DNA from: JAPWJZ01 sp966211335
GTDB lineage: Bacteria; Pseudomonadota; Alphaproteobacteria; Micavibrionales; UBA2020
DNA: 64,000 nt
Reading direction: 5' to 3'
Assembly (NCBI GenBank): GCA_966211335.1
Contig: CBIHNF010000005.1
Span: 62,001-126,000, forward strand
Positions 32,833 to 42,588 of this stretch are shown one piece after another. A program made the position numbers and the translations under genes. Under the pieces are notes generated by a model. The model made no database searches, was not told the origin of the DNA, and saw nothing but the letters and a program-made list of their open reading frames with translations. How positions within the stretch are numbered: the stretch's first letter is position 1; each line of letters begins with the position of its first letter.

Positions 32833-34563
32833 ATGCGCAATATTCTTGCCAAGTCACTCATTTCACTCATTTTTATTCTGTTCTCGGCATCGCCAGCCCT
32901 GGCCCTTACCCCCGCCGATATCGAGCGCGCCAATCAGGAATCACAACGCATCCAGCGGGAACAGAGCCTGCAGCAGCAAAATGATACCGATGAACAGCTG
33001 CGCAGCCGCCATTCCTCCAGCCACATCGATATCCCCGCACCGCCGAAGCCGCATGGCAAGGGGGAGGGCTGCCGGAACATCCAGCACATTAATATTATCG
33101 ATGCGCCGCATATGTCCGCCCGCAAAAAATCGGCGATCCTGAAGAAGTTTGAAAACCACTGCCTCGGCGTGGATGAAATCCAGTCGCTGATGGGCGAAGT
33201 CACCGCCTATTACATCGACAAGGGCTATGCGACGACGCGCGCCTACCTGCCGCAGCAGGATATGTCGGGCGGCACGCTGACCATTCAGGTGGTCGAGGGC
33301 AAGGTCGAAAAAATCCGCCTGAAAGAAGGCGACAAGGGCAGCCTGCTTATTCCCGGCGTCTTCCCCTGGGTGCAGGGCGATGTGCTGAACATCCGCGATA
33401 TCGAACAGGGCCTTGACCAGATCAACCGCCTGTCCTCCAACAACGCGACCATGGATATTGTGCCGGGCGCAAAAGTGGGCGAGAGCATCATCGTCGTCAA
33501 CAACACCCCCGGCAAGCGCTGGCACATCAATACCGAGGTTGATAACTACGGCACCCGCGGCACCGGGCGGGAGCAGGGCGGCGTGACAGCCAGCTTTGAT
33601 GACCTGCTCGGCCTCAATGAATTTTACAGCTTCAACAAAAAGAAATCCTTCCCCTTCAACGACCGCAACACGCAAAGCTCTTCGGGCTCCGCGCTCGTTT
33701 CCGTGCCCTTCGGCTATTTTACGCTGACGGGCGGCTATTCGGATTCCAACTATGACAGCCAGCTGGTGACGCCCTCCGCGCTCACCGTCCACCTGAATGG
33801 CGACAGCCATTCCTGGTACACAACGCTCGACCGCCTCGTCTACCGCGACAGGGACTCCAAGGTCAACGTTTCGGCGACGCTGACAAACAAGGAAACCAAT
33901 AACTATGTCGCGGGCTCCCGCCTTGCCATCAGCTCCCGCACGCTGACGGTGCTGGATCTTGGCGTTACCGGCTCGACCGTCATCAACGGCGGCATCACCA
34001 ACCTCGGCTTCGGCTATTCGCGCGGCCTCAAAGCCCTTGGCGCGCTGGAAGACCTCTCCGGCATTCCCGGCTCCGCCCCGCGCGCGCAGTTCGACAAGCT
34101 GACGGCGTCGGGCTCTTATTACTACCCCTTCAAATTCCACAATGAAAATATGTCCATCAGTACGGCGGTCACGGCGCAATACGCGCTCGATACGCTGTTC
34201 GGCTCCGAGCAGTTTTCCGTCGGCGGCATCTACAGCGTGCGCGGGTTCTATGAAGAGTCGCTCGCGAATGATGACGGCATTCTTGTGCGCAATGACCTCT
34301 CGCTTACTCGAACGATTCATCAGCCTTTCGGGCCTTTTGCGCCTGACATGCTGTTCAAGCCCTATCTCGCGCTGGACGCCGGCGCGGTCGGTAGCCAGAA
34401 CGACAAGACGCCCGCGGGCACGCTTGTTGGCGGTGCGGCGGGCTTTACGCTCGCCATGGGCGCTGCATCCTTCGATATTTACGCCGGCCACCCCATTGTC
34501 GCGCCGCACGGCATGAACAATGAAGGCTTCAATAGTTTCGGCCGCCTGTCGGTCAATTTCTGA
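32833..34563 (+). CDS. TpsB/FhaC-type outer-membrane two-partner secretion transporter
   Basis: The 576-residue protein is the beta-barrel that exports the TpsA protein encoded next. It has a signal peptide (MRNILAKSLISLIFILFSAS, cleaved after PALA), a Gln/Glu-rich linker helix as in FhaC, POTRA domains (GCRNIQHINIIDAP and YIDKGYATTRAYLPQQDMSGG with GTLTIQVVEGKVEKI), and a 16-strand-type C-terminal barrel from about residue 240, ending in the terminal Phe of GRLSVNF as needed for BAM insertion. The barrel motif GGIYSVRGFYEESL corresponds to the conserved loop 6 VRGY/F motif. The ATG at 32833 gives a proper signal peptide, unlike the longer frame from 32767. tpsA follows after 29 bases. Confidence 0.95.
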   Translation: MRNILAKSLISLIFILFSASPALALTPADIERANQESQRIQREQSLQQQNDTDEQLRSRHSSSHIDIPAPPKPHGKGEGCRNIQHINIIDAPHMSARKKSAILKKFENHCLGVDEIQSLMGEVTAYYIDKGYATTRAYLPQQDMSGGTLTIQVVEGKVEKIRLKEGDKGSLLIPGVFPWVQGDVLNIRDIEQGLDQINRLSSNNATMDIVPGAKVGESIIVVNNTPGKRWHINTEVDNYGTRGTGREQGGVTASFDDLLGLNEFYSFNKKKSFPFNDRNTQSSSGSALVSVPFGYFTLTGGYSDSNYDSQLVTPSALTVHLNGDSHSWYTTLDRLVYRDRDSKVNVSATLTNKETNNYVAGSRLAISSRTLTVLDLGVTGSTVINGGITNLGFGYSRGLKALGALEDLSGIPGSAPRAQFDKLTASGSYYYPFKFHNENMSISTAVTAQYALDTLFGSEQFSVGGIYSVRGFYEESLANDDGILVRNDLSLTRTIHQPFGPFAPDMLFKPYLALDAGAVGSQNDKTPAGTLVGGAAGFTLAMGAASFDIYAGHPIVAPHGMNNEGFNSFGRLSVNF

Positions 34564-34592
34564 TTACTGCTTAACGTTACGAGGATAGTGCC

Positions 34593-37500
34593 ATGTTCCA
34601 TTCCACCGAAAAAAGACGCCGCAAGATCGTTCTTGCACGTGCAGGCTTTCTCGTGGCGCTTCTTGCAACAAGCTTCCTGACGACATGGCACGTCGCCGAC
34701 GCGGCATCGCCGCCGCCGACCACCGTTATCCCGAGCGACCCGACGAAGACGCAAGCTTATACGGCGCCCAACGGCGTGCCGGTTGTCGATATCGCCAACC
34801 CCAATGCCGCCGGCCTATCGCACAACACCTTCACCAATTATAACGTCGACAACCGCGGCCTCGTCCTCAACAACGGCGACTTCACCAGCATGGCACGGCA
34901 ATCGCAGCTGGCGGGGCAGGTCATGGCCAACATGAACCTCTCGTCGGAAGCAACGCTCATCCTCAACGAAGTCGTTTCCCCCAACCGCTCCAGTCTTGCC
35001 GGCTTTACCGAAGTTCTCGGCCATTCGGCGGATGTGATCGTCGCCAACCCCTATGGCATCACCTGCAGCGGCTGCGGCTTCATCAACGCGCCCAATGCAA
35101 CGCTCACCACCGGCGTGCCCGTTATTACCGGCACCGGCGCGCTCGGCGGCTTCACTATCACGGGCGGCGATATCCTGATCACCGGCACCGGCCTTGATGC
35201 GACGCACCAGAACTACCTCGGCCTGCTCGCGCGTACCGTGAAGCTGGAAGGCCAGATCAACGCCAAAAACCTCGAAATCGTCGCCGGCGCCAATGACTGG
35301 GATGCGGCAACGCATACCGCGACGCCGCGCGCAGGCACGGGCGCTGCGCCCACGCTTGCGATTGACTCCTCTGCCCTCGGCGGCATGTATGCCAACCGCA
35401 TCCGCCTTGTCGCGACCGAAGCGGGCGTTGGCGTCAAAATGCTCGGCGATGCCGCCGCCAGCGCAGATGACTTTACGCTGACCTCCACCGGCAAGATCGA
35501 GATCGGCTCCAAAATTTCGGCGCAGCGCGACGTCAACATCGCCTCTGCCACCGCCGGCGCAGATGCTGTCCACACCACCAACGCACGCATTTCCGCCAAG
35601 CGCCATACAACGCTGCAGGCAACGGCTGGCAACATCCACTTGGAAGGCGGGTCCATCACCGCCGACCACAACCTCGCCTTCACCTCCGACAGCCTGACGG
35701 ATGACGCGACAGTTGATGCGACCAATACCGACAACAACAAGCGCTTCGGCGCGGATAGCGTCGTCCTCACGCAAACCGGCGCTGCCGCCTTCAACGGCAC
35801 CAGCTACGGCTCGACCGGCAACCTCACCGCCAATACCGGCAGCATGAGCGTCGGCAGCAATGGCGCGACTTTCTATACAGACGCCGCGCTGTTATTCACC
35901 GCCGACACCAACATGGCCCTCAACACCGCCGCGCTGAAAAGCGCCGGCAACCTCAGCCTGACCGCCAACGGCGGCACCCTCACCACCACCAGCAGCGGCA
36001 AAATCCAGAGCACGGGCGGCACCGTCGCCCTCAACGGCGCGGGCCTTGCCAACGCCGGCATCGTCTCGTCCGATACCGCCAGCCTTGCCTTGCGTGTGAG
36101 CGGCACTGTCAACAATAGCGGCACGCTGCACGGCAAAACAACCGTCAATATCGCGGATGCGACGGGCAGCAATACGCAGGATGTGACCAATAGCGGCACC
36201 ATCATCGCGGAAAACGGCCTCACTGTTGCCGGCAATAATTTTACCAACACCAGCACCGGCACCCTGCAGGGCAACCAGTCTTCCACCATGACGCTGGCGG
36301 CGACGCTTTCCAACGCCGGCACGATCATCCTTGGCAATGCGGCATCGCAGACCGGCGCGGTCATCGCGGGCTGGGTCGATAACCTCTCGACCGGCGTCAT
36401 CCAGTCCGCCAACAACCTCTCCGTCACCTTCACGGCCTGGCTGCACAACGCCGGCAAAATCCTCGGCGGCGCGGACCTTACTGTCGGCGCGGCGGGCTCC
36501 GGCGGCGATATCACCAACGCCTCGACCGGCGTGCTGCAGGCGGCAAACACCGTCCACATCAAAAAAGCCAGCGGCCCGAACGATATGACCTTCAGCAGCC
36601 AGGCGGGGACCGTCTACGGCAGCACGCTGGATTTGGTCATGGGCTCCCTCACCAACAGCGGCACCATTCAAGGTGCGACGACGACAACGACGATTGCGAA
36701 TACGCTGACCAACAATGCGGGCGGTAAATTCATCGCCTCCACCACCGGCGGCACCGCAACGCTGAATGCCGGCACGGTCGACAACTACGGCACCATGCAG
36801 TCGGAAGGCGTTTATAACGCCAATATCGGCTCGACCTTTTACAACCGCGCGACGGGCAAGTTCATCGGCGCGAATAACGTCAATCTTGCCGGCCTCACCT
36901 CCGGCAGCTATACTATCAATAACTACGGCATCATTCAGGCGACGGCGGGTACCCTTAGTGTGAAGGGCAATGCCGGCGGCAACGCGGTCAATATCAACAA
37001 CCTTGCCTCGACCGCCAGCCTTATCGGCCATGTCGTCAACATCAACGCCGGCACCGTCAGCCTGGCGGATAACAGCGATATCACAGCCGGCACCAACCTG
37101 ACCCTCAACGCCGGCACCCTGTCGCTCAACGGCTCGGGCGCTGCGGTCGTCGCCTCCAACGATGCCGCCAACAGCGGCACCGGCACGGTCACGCTGACGA
37201 ACGCTTTCTCCAACAATGGTTTCCTCTATTCCAAGGGCAACCTCACGCTGAACGCGCCGAGCATCACCAACAATACCAACGCCGCCATCGCCGCGCTCGG
37301 CACCGCCGACCTCAACGCCACCACCAGCTATTTCACCAACTACAGCACGCTGTACGCGGGCGCGCTGCTGGATGTTTACGCCCCCGGCAACTTCACGAAC
37401 GCCTCCACCGGCACGATGGATTCAGGCCTCGACATCACCGCCAACGCCGGCAGCACCTTCACCAACAACAACGACATCAACGCCGGCCGCAACCTGTATA

Positions 37501-40500
37501 TTTCGGCCTACACCATCCTCAACGAAATTCCGGGCGGCGACCAGCGCGTCTGGTCTGCCAAGCTGAACGACACTCAAGACAACAACGATTGGGAACACGA
37601 CCCCGATGCAATGCCCTTCAACGGCGTCACCAGCACCGACCGCTACCACACTGAAACCTGGCATGAAGACCAGAGCTATTCCGGCACCGCGCCGACGGAT
37701 GCGGACAAGCCGCGCCTGCTTGCCAACGGCACGCTGACGCTCACCAACTTCCAGTATGCACATAATCTCGGCGGCATCATTTCCGCGCCCACGGTCAATA
37801 TCAACACCTCCGTCGGCGGCGCCTATTTCGTCAACGATTCCTATGACCTCATCAAGTACAACTACACGCGCACCTGGTCTGACCACGTTTACCTGTCCGG
37901 CATTTACCTCTATTACTCCTACGGCAATAACGACACGACCTCGCACACGACGACAACGACCAGCACCTTCGGCGCCGGCATTTACGCCAACACGCTGAAC
38001 GCCAGCGGCTTCGCCCTCACCAATGCGGGCGCGGTCAAGGCCGCTTCCGTCGACGCCGCCAGCACCAGCGGCTCCGGCACCACAACGGGCACGACAGGCA
38101 CCACGGGCACCACCGGCGCAACCGGCACCAGCTTCGGCGGCATCACCATTACGCCGCCGACGAACCCGAACGGCCTCTTCATCGTCAGCCCGAACCCGAA
38201 TTCCGGCTACCTTATCGAGACGAACCCGAAATACGGCATCGGCTCCTCGCTGTCCTCCCAATACATGATCGACCGCCTCGGTCTTGATCCAGACACGGTG
38301 CAGAAGCGCCTTGGCGACGGCAGCTATGAAGCCAGCCTCATCCGCGACCAGCTGACGGCGCAGGCCGGCAAGACGGTTCTCGTCGCCGGCGAAACCGAAG
38401 TGCAGCAAATGCAGCGCCTGATGGACAACGGCGTCGATCAGGGCAAATCCCTCGGCCTGACCTATGGCGTCGCGCCCACCGCGGCGCAGGTTGCGGGCCT
38501 GAAGACCGATATGGTCTGGATGGTCGAAACCGAAGTCATGGGCCAGAAAGTTCTCGCCCCCGTCGTTTATCTGAGCGCGGCCACCAAGGCGGCGCTGACC
38601 AGCGGCGCGGCGATCGTCGGCAATGACGTCCACATGGATCTGACCTCCCTTACCAACACCGGCGGCACCATCGGCGGCGCCAACAACCTTGATATCACCA
38701 GCAAGGGCGACATCACCAACACCAGCGGCACGATCAAGGGCGGCGACGTCAGCCTGAAATCGACGGAAGGCAGCATCGTCAACCAGACCTCCGCCGACCA
38801 GAGCGGCAACGAGAGCAACGGCAACACGGACCTTGGCAAAACCGGCACGATTGAATCGACCGGCAACCTCAGCCTTGACGCGAAGAAAGATATCGTCAAC
38901 AAGGGCGCCAACATGAACGCGGGCGGCGACGCCTCGCTGAAAGCCGGCGACAACATCACCTTTGACACCGTCGAAAACAAGACCGGCTCCTCGACCCATG
39001 ACGGCACGTCGAACCATTCCGAAAGCTCGACGACGCAAGTGAAGTCGGGCCTCACCGTCGGCGGCAACCTCAAAACCGACAGCGGCAAGGACACGACCTT
39101 CGCGGGCACCGATGTCAAAGTCGGCGGGGATGCGGACATTAAAGCGGGCGGCGATCTCAACATCATCTCGCGCGATAACAAGTCCTCCACCTCCAACTCC
39201 AGCTCCTCCGGCAATATCCTGTCCGGCAGCAGCCACGAGGATTCGGCGACGACGACCAAGAACGTCGGCTCCAGCTTCGACATCGGCGGTAACCTGAAGA
39301 CGGATAGCAAGGGCGATACCACCATTAAAGGCAGCTCCGTCAAAGTCGGCGGCGACGGCGACATTCATGCCGGCGGCAACGTCAATATCCTCGACGGGCA
39401 GGATACCTCCACCTCCCACCAGTCCGACACCAACACCGGCGTCGGCGTTGGCGGCGGCGTCTATGGCACCGAAACGGAATCCGACGACCACACCAAGAAA
39501 GACAGCGTCGGCTCCAGCCTCTCCTTCGGCGGCAAGGCGAAAATCGATTCCGATAAAACCCTCACCATTCAAGGCTCCGATGTCTCGTCGGAGGGCGACC
39601 TGAAGCTGAAGGGCAAAGACGTCCAGATCCTTGAAGGCCGCAACGAGGAAACCGACACGCACAGCAAGTCGACGACCAGCTTCCTGAAAAACGACGGCAC
39701 CAGCGGTGACAGCTCCTCCGGCTCCGGCTCGAGCGCGGATGCCGGCACGGACGGCGACAAGGCCCATGCGGGCGCAGAAGCGAATGCCGATGCGGAAGCA
39801 AACGGCAGCGGCGGCGTCACCGTCATGAGCACGGAAACGACGACGACCAACCACGCCAAATCGACCGGCAAAGCCTCCAACATCAAGGGCGGCAGCAACG
39901 TTTCGATCGAAAGCGACAACGACACGACGATCCGCGGCTCCAACGTTGAAGGTGCGGGCGATGTCGAGCTGAAGGGCAAGAACATCAATATCGAAGCTTC
40001 GCAAGATACCGAGACGACGAAAACGACCAACAGCAAAACCTCCGTCGGCCTCTATGGCGACAGCGCCAACAAGGCCGGTGCTTCTGCTGACGCTTCGGCG
40101 GATGCGGATGGCGGCGGCGCAAGCGCCAATGCCAACGGCCATGCCAGCAAAACCGGCGCGGGCGCAGGGGCCGGCGTCAACGCGGGCAATGCCAACGCTT
40201 CGGCCGGCGCGCATGCCGGTGCGGAAGCCTCCACCGACAACACGCTGGATATCGCACGCAGCAAGTCCGACACGACGACGACGACGGATGTGACCCACCA
40301 GGGTTCCTCCATCAAGTCGGGCGGCAAGACGACCGTGAAGGCGGACAACAAGCTTGATGTCACCGGCTCCTCCATCGAGGCCGGCGGCGACGTCGACCTC
40401 AAAGCCAAGGACATGACCTTCGGCGCGGCGCAGGACAGCCACACGACAACGACAACCTCGACCGAAACCAAGGCCGGCCTTTATGCCGGTGCGGGGGCTG

Positions 40501-42584
40501 ATGCCTCCGCCGGTGCGGATGCGAAGGGCGGCGTCAAAGGGCTTGATGCCGATGCTTCGGTCAATGCGGAAGCCAACGCCAATGCCGGCGTCGGCCTCTA
40601 CGGCACCAATACCACTAAATCCTCGACCGAAGGCTCGACCCACGCTGTGACCTCCACCATCAAGTCGGGCGGCAATATGACCCGCAACGCCGATGGCAAG
40701 ATCACGGATGAAGGCACGCAGATTGATGCCGGCGGCGACTTCACCCAATCCTCCAAGGAATGGGACAGTAAGGCGGCGAAGGACACGACCTTCTCCAGCA
40801 GCTCCGAAGAAACCAACACGGCCAAGCTCGGCGCTTACGGGGAAGCTGGCGCCTCTGCCGGCGCCTCCGCAGGCATCAAGGACGGCACGGCGACGGACTC
40901 CGGCGCGGATGCCTCAGCGGGCCTCAAAGCCAGCTATGACCGCTCGACGTCGGATGACAGTTCCTCGTCCTCCCATGCCGTCACCGGTTCCATCAAGTCC
41001 GGCGGCAACATGAAGACGACCACCACGGGCAAAACGACGCTCGAGGGCACGAACCTTGAGTCCGGCGGCGATATGGAGCTGAACGCAAGTTCGCTCGATT
41101 ATAAAGCCGCGCATGACACCTCCACGTCGTCCAGCAGCTCCAGCAAGGCAGGCGCCGAGCTGAAGGTGGGGATTGATGCGACCAAGGCCGTCACCGGCAC
41201 GGCGTCCGGCTCCTATGATGCCGAACGCGCCACCGATACGTCCTCGACCGCCGTTACCGGCACGATGAAGTCCGGCGGCAACCTGAAGGTCAACACGACC
41301 GACGATGCGCACTTTGAAGGCACCAATATTGATGCCGGCGGCGATGCGGCGGTGAAGGCGGGCGGCAACGTCACCTTCGATGCGGCCCATAACACGGAAT
41401 CCCACACCGGCGGTTCCGAAAACGCCAGCGCCAGCATCTCCGCCTCGAAATCCAAGGGCAGCAGCGGCAAAGGCTCGACCGGCGTCGGGCTCGAGGCTGA
41501 AGGCGGCTTCTCGCGCGACAGCTCCAGCTCCAGCGATGCGGTGACGGGTTCCATCAAGTCGGGCGGCAAGCTCGATATTGATGCCGGCAAGAACGCAACG
41601 TTTGAAGGCACCTCCCTTGAATCCGGCGGCGACATGAACGTCGGCGCCAAGGGCGATGTCAACTTCAACGCGGCGAAAAGCACTTCCACCTCGACCAGCT
41701 ACGGCATGGATGCCAGCATTTCCGCCAGCAAGGGCGGCAAAGGCGAAGACGGCAAGCCCAAGGGCACCTCGATGGGTCTTGATGCTTCCGGCAACTATGC
41801 CAAGGAAGACTCCAGCACCTCGACCGCAGGCTCGCTGAAGTCCGGCGGCAAGGTCAACGTGAAGTCGGGCAATGATACCAACCTTGAAGGCACCAACATT
41901 GAATCGACCGGCACGACCTCCATCGATGCGGGCCATGACGTCAACTTCAAGGCGGCGGAAGACACCCACAGCTCCATCGGCGTTGAAGCCGGCGTTTCCA
42001 TGACCAAGGAAAAAGGCGCTAAATCCGCGCCCAAACCCGCGGCGGGCGAGGAATCCGGCAACAAGACGGAAGGCGATGTTTCCCTCTCGGTCAGCGGCGA
42101 CAAGTCCTCGACCAAGACGGGCGGCAGCATCAAGTCCGGCGGCCTTAATATCAACGCCGGGCATGACGCAACGCTGGAGGGCACCTCCATCGACACCGAT
42201 GGCGACACGAGCCTCAAGGCCGGCAACAACGTCAACCTGAATGCCGCGACCAGCAGCAGCATCGATGGTTCCTTCTCCGGCGGCGCAGGCTCCGGCGGGG
42301 CGAGTCTCGGCGATGCCGGCATCGGCGGCGGCGTGCAGAAAGACGGCGTCAAAATCAATGGCACCGGCAACCTCAACATCCAGTCCGGCGGCAATACGAC
42401 GCTGGAGGGCACCAAGGCGAAAGTCGACGGCGCGGCGAATATCGATGCTGGCGGCAAGATCGACAAAAAAGCGACGGTGAGCGGCAGCGGCCAGATCGGC
42501 ACATCACGCGCCGGCGCCAGCCTGGATGTCGAGGGCACGGATATTCAGGGCGGCCAGGGCGTCACGCAGAAGAGCGGCCAGTAA
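34593..42584 (+). CDS. TpsA: filamentous-haemagglutinin-like exoprotein
   Basis: The 2663-residue protein has a long signal peptide (about residues 1-38, basic start then FLVALLATSFLTTWHV) and the TPS secretion domain (about 40-290), with SQLAGQVMANMNLSSEATLILNEV (split by a strand), VIVANPYGITCSGCGFINAP and repeats of FHA-1-type beta-helix after it. A segment near residue 1215 (YMIDRLGLDPDTVQKRLGDG) is the conserved block before the second repeat region in FHA and CdiA proteins. About twelve modules of the SIKSGG...TEGT...SGGD type follow (39043 onward). Several are separated by Ala/Asp/Gly/Asn-rich inserts. The protein ends within a repeat; there is no VENN-type pretoxin motif, toxin domain or immunity gene, so it is better read as an adhesin than a CdiA toxin. 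GAGGA precedes the ATG. Confidence 0.93.
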   Translation: MFHSTEKRRRKIVLARAGFLVALLATSFLTTWHVADAASPPPTTVIPSDPTKTQAYTAPNGVPVVDIANPNAAGLSHNTFTNYNVDNRGLVLNNGDFTSMARQSQLAGQVMANMNLSSEATLILNEVVSPNRSSLAGFTEVLGHSADVIVANPYGITCSGCGFINAPNATLTTGVPVITGTGALGGFTITGGDILITGTGLDATHQNYLGLLARTVKLEGQINAKNLEIVAGANDWDAATHTATPRAGTGAAPTLAIDSSALGGMYANRIRLVATEAGVGVKMLGDAAASADDFTLTSTGKIEIGSKISAQRDVNIASATAGADAVHTTNARISAKRHTTLQATAGNIHLEGGSITADHNLAFTSDSLTDDATVDATNTDNNKRFGADSVVLTQTGAAAFNGTSYGSTGNLTANTGSMSVGSNGATFYTDAALLFTADTNMALNTAALKSAGNLSLTANGGTLTTTSSGKIQSTGGTVALNGAGLANAGIVSSDTASLALRVSGTVNNSGTLHGKTTVNIADATGSNTQDVTNSGTIIAENGLTVAGNNFTNTSTGTLQGNQSSTMTLAATLSNAGTIILGNAASQTGAVIAGWVDNLSTGVIQSANNLSVTFTAWLHNAGKILGGADLTVGAAGSGGDITNASTGVLQAANTVHIKKASGPNDMTFSSQAGTVYGSTLDLVMGSLTNSGTIQGATTTTTIANTLTNNAGGKFIASTTGGTATLNAGTVDNYGTMQSEGVYNANIGSTFYNRATGKFIGANNVNLAGLTSGSYTINNYGIIQATAGTLSVKGNAGGNAVNINNLASTASLIGHVVNINAGTVSLADNSDITAGTNLTLNAGTLSLNGSGAAVVASNDAANSGTGTVTLTNAFSNNGFLYSKGNLTLNAPSITNNTNAAIAALGTADLNATTSYFTNYSTLYAGALLDVYAPGNFTNASTGTMDSGLDITANAGSTFTNNNDINAGRNLYISAYTILNEIPGGDQRVWSAKLNDTQDNNDWEHDPDAMPFNGVTSTDRYHTETWHEDQSYSGTAPTDADKPRLLANGTLTLTNFQYAHNLGGIISAPTVNINTSVGGAYFVNDSYDLIKYNYTRTWSDHVYLSGIYLYYSYGNNDTTSHTTTTTSTFGAGIYANTLNASGFALTNAGAVKAASVDAASTSGSGTTTGTTGTTGTTGATGTSFGGITITPPTNPNGLFIVSPNPNSGYLIETNPKYGIGSSLSSQYMIDRLGLDPDTVQKRLGDGSYEASLIRDQLTAQAGKTVLVAGETEVQQMQRLMDNGVDQGKSLGLTYGVAPTAAQVAGLKTDMVWMVETEVMGQKVLAPVVYLSAATKAALTSGAAIVGNDVHMDLTSLTNTGGTIGGANNLDITSKGDITNTSGTIKGGDVSLKSTEGSIVNQTSADQSGNESNGNTDLGKTGTIESTGNLSLDAKKDIVNKGANMNAGGDASLKAGDNITFDTVENKTGSSTHDGTSNHSESSTTQVKSGLTVGGNLKTDSGKDTTFAGTDVKVGGDADIKAGGDLNIISRDNKSSTSNSSSSGNILSGSSHEDSATTTKNVGSSFDIGGNLKTDSKGDTTIKGSSVKVGGDGDIHAGGNVNILDGQDTSTSHQSDTNTGVGVGGGVYGTETESDDHTKKDSVGSSLSFGGKAKIDSDKTLTIQGSDVSSEGDLKLKGKDVQILEGRNEETDTHSKSTTSFLKNDGTSGDSSSGSGSSADAGTDGDKAHAGAEANADAEANGSGGVTVMSTETTTTNHAKSTGKASNIKGGSNVSIESDNDTTIRGSNVEGAGDVELKGKNINIEASQDTETTKTTNSKTSVGLYGDSANKAGASADASADADGGGASANANGHASKTGAGAGAGVNAGNANASAGAHAGAEASTDNTLDIARSKSDTTTTTDVTHQGSSIKSGGKTTVKADNKLDVTGSSIEAGGDVDLKAKDMTFGAAQDSHTTTTTSTETKAGLYAGAGADASAGADAKGGVKGLDADASVNAEANANAGVGLYGTNTTKSSTEGSTHAVTSTIKSGGNMTRNADGKITDEGTQIDAGGDFTQSSKEWDSKAAKDTTFSSSSEETNTAKLGAYGEAGASAGASAGIKDGTATDSGADASAGLKASYDRSTSDDSSSSSHAVTGSIKSGGNMKTTTTGKTTLEGTNLESGGDMELNASSLDYKAAHDTSTSSSSSSKAGAELKVGIDATKAVTGTASGSYDAERATDTSSTAVTGTMKSGGNLKVNTTDDAHFEGTNIDAGGDAAVKAGGNVTFDAAHNTESHTGGSENASASISASKSKGSSGKGSTGVGLEAEGGFSRDSSSSSDAVTGSIKSGGKLDIDAGKNATFEGTSLESGGDMNVGAKGDVNFNAAKSTSTSTSYGMDASISASKGGKGEDGKPKGTSMGLDASGNYAKEDSSTSTAGSLKSGGKVNVKSGNDTNLEGTNIESTGTTSIDAGHDVNFKAAEDTHSSIGVEAGVSMTKEKGAKSAPKPAAGEESGNKTEGDVSLSVSGDKSSTKTGGSIKSGGLNINAGHDATLEGTSIDTDGDTSLKAGNNVNLNAATSSSIDGSFSGGAGSGGASLGDAGIGGGVQKDGVKINGTGNLNIQSGGNTTLEGTKAKVDGAANIDAGGKIDKKATVSGSGQIGTSRAGASLDVEGTDIQGGQGVTQKSGQ
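39043..42480 (+). repeat. Twelve degenerate beta-helix modules in the second half of TpsA
   Basis: The modules share a core of S-[ILM]-K-S-G-G, 10-12 residues, T-x-E-G-T, x-E-S-G-G-D and a closing A-A-x-D/N-T stretch. They begin near 39043, 39263, 39509, 39877, 40308, 40656, 40988, 41262, 41549, 41830, 42128 and 42361, so spacing ranges from about 220 to 430 bases (mean near 300). The longer spacings are caused by Ala/Asp/Gly/Asn-rich inserts (about 39720-39820, 40078-40239, 40480-40600 and 40840-40930), usually preceded by a GLYG- or GAYG-like tetrapeptide. Positions are read by eye. Confidence 0.75.
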
Positions 42585-42588
42585 CGGC

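Noticed and set aside
32941..34509. 522-codon minus-strand frame opposite tpsB
   Set aside because: The TpsB protein on the plus strand has clear POTRA and barrel motifs; the antisense frame has none.
38050..38130. CRISPR-like or minisatellite repeat in tpsA
   Set aside because: The short repeats of ACGGGCACCAC-like units encode a Gly-Thr run within the protein; there are no spacers.
37422..40748. Very long minus-strand frame (over 1100 codons) opposite tpsA
   Set aside because: It is a shadow of the repetitive, GC-rich tpsA codons; the composition is dominated by Gly, Ala, Arg and Val runs with no domain.
40914..42164. 416-codon minus-strand frame opposite the 3' part of tpsA
   Set aside because: Same cause as the longer shadow frame; no motif and no ribosome-binding site.
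34593..42584. CdiA-type contact-dependent inhibition system
   Set aside because: There is no VENN-like pretoxin motif, toxin domain or immunity gene; the end of the gene lies in repeats.
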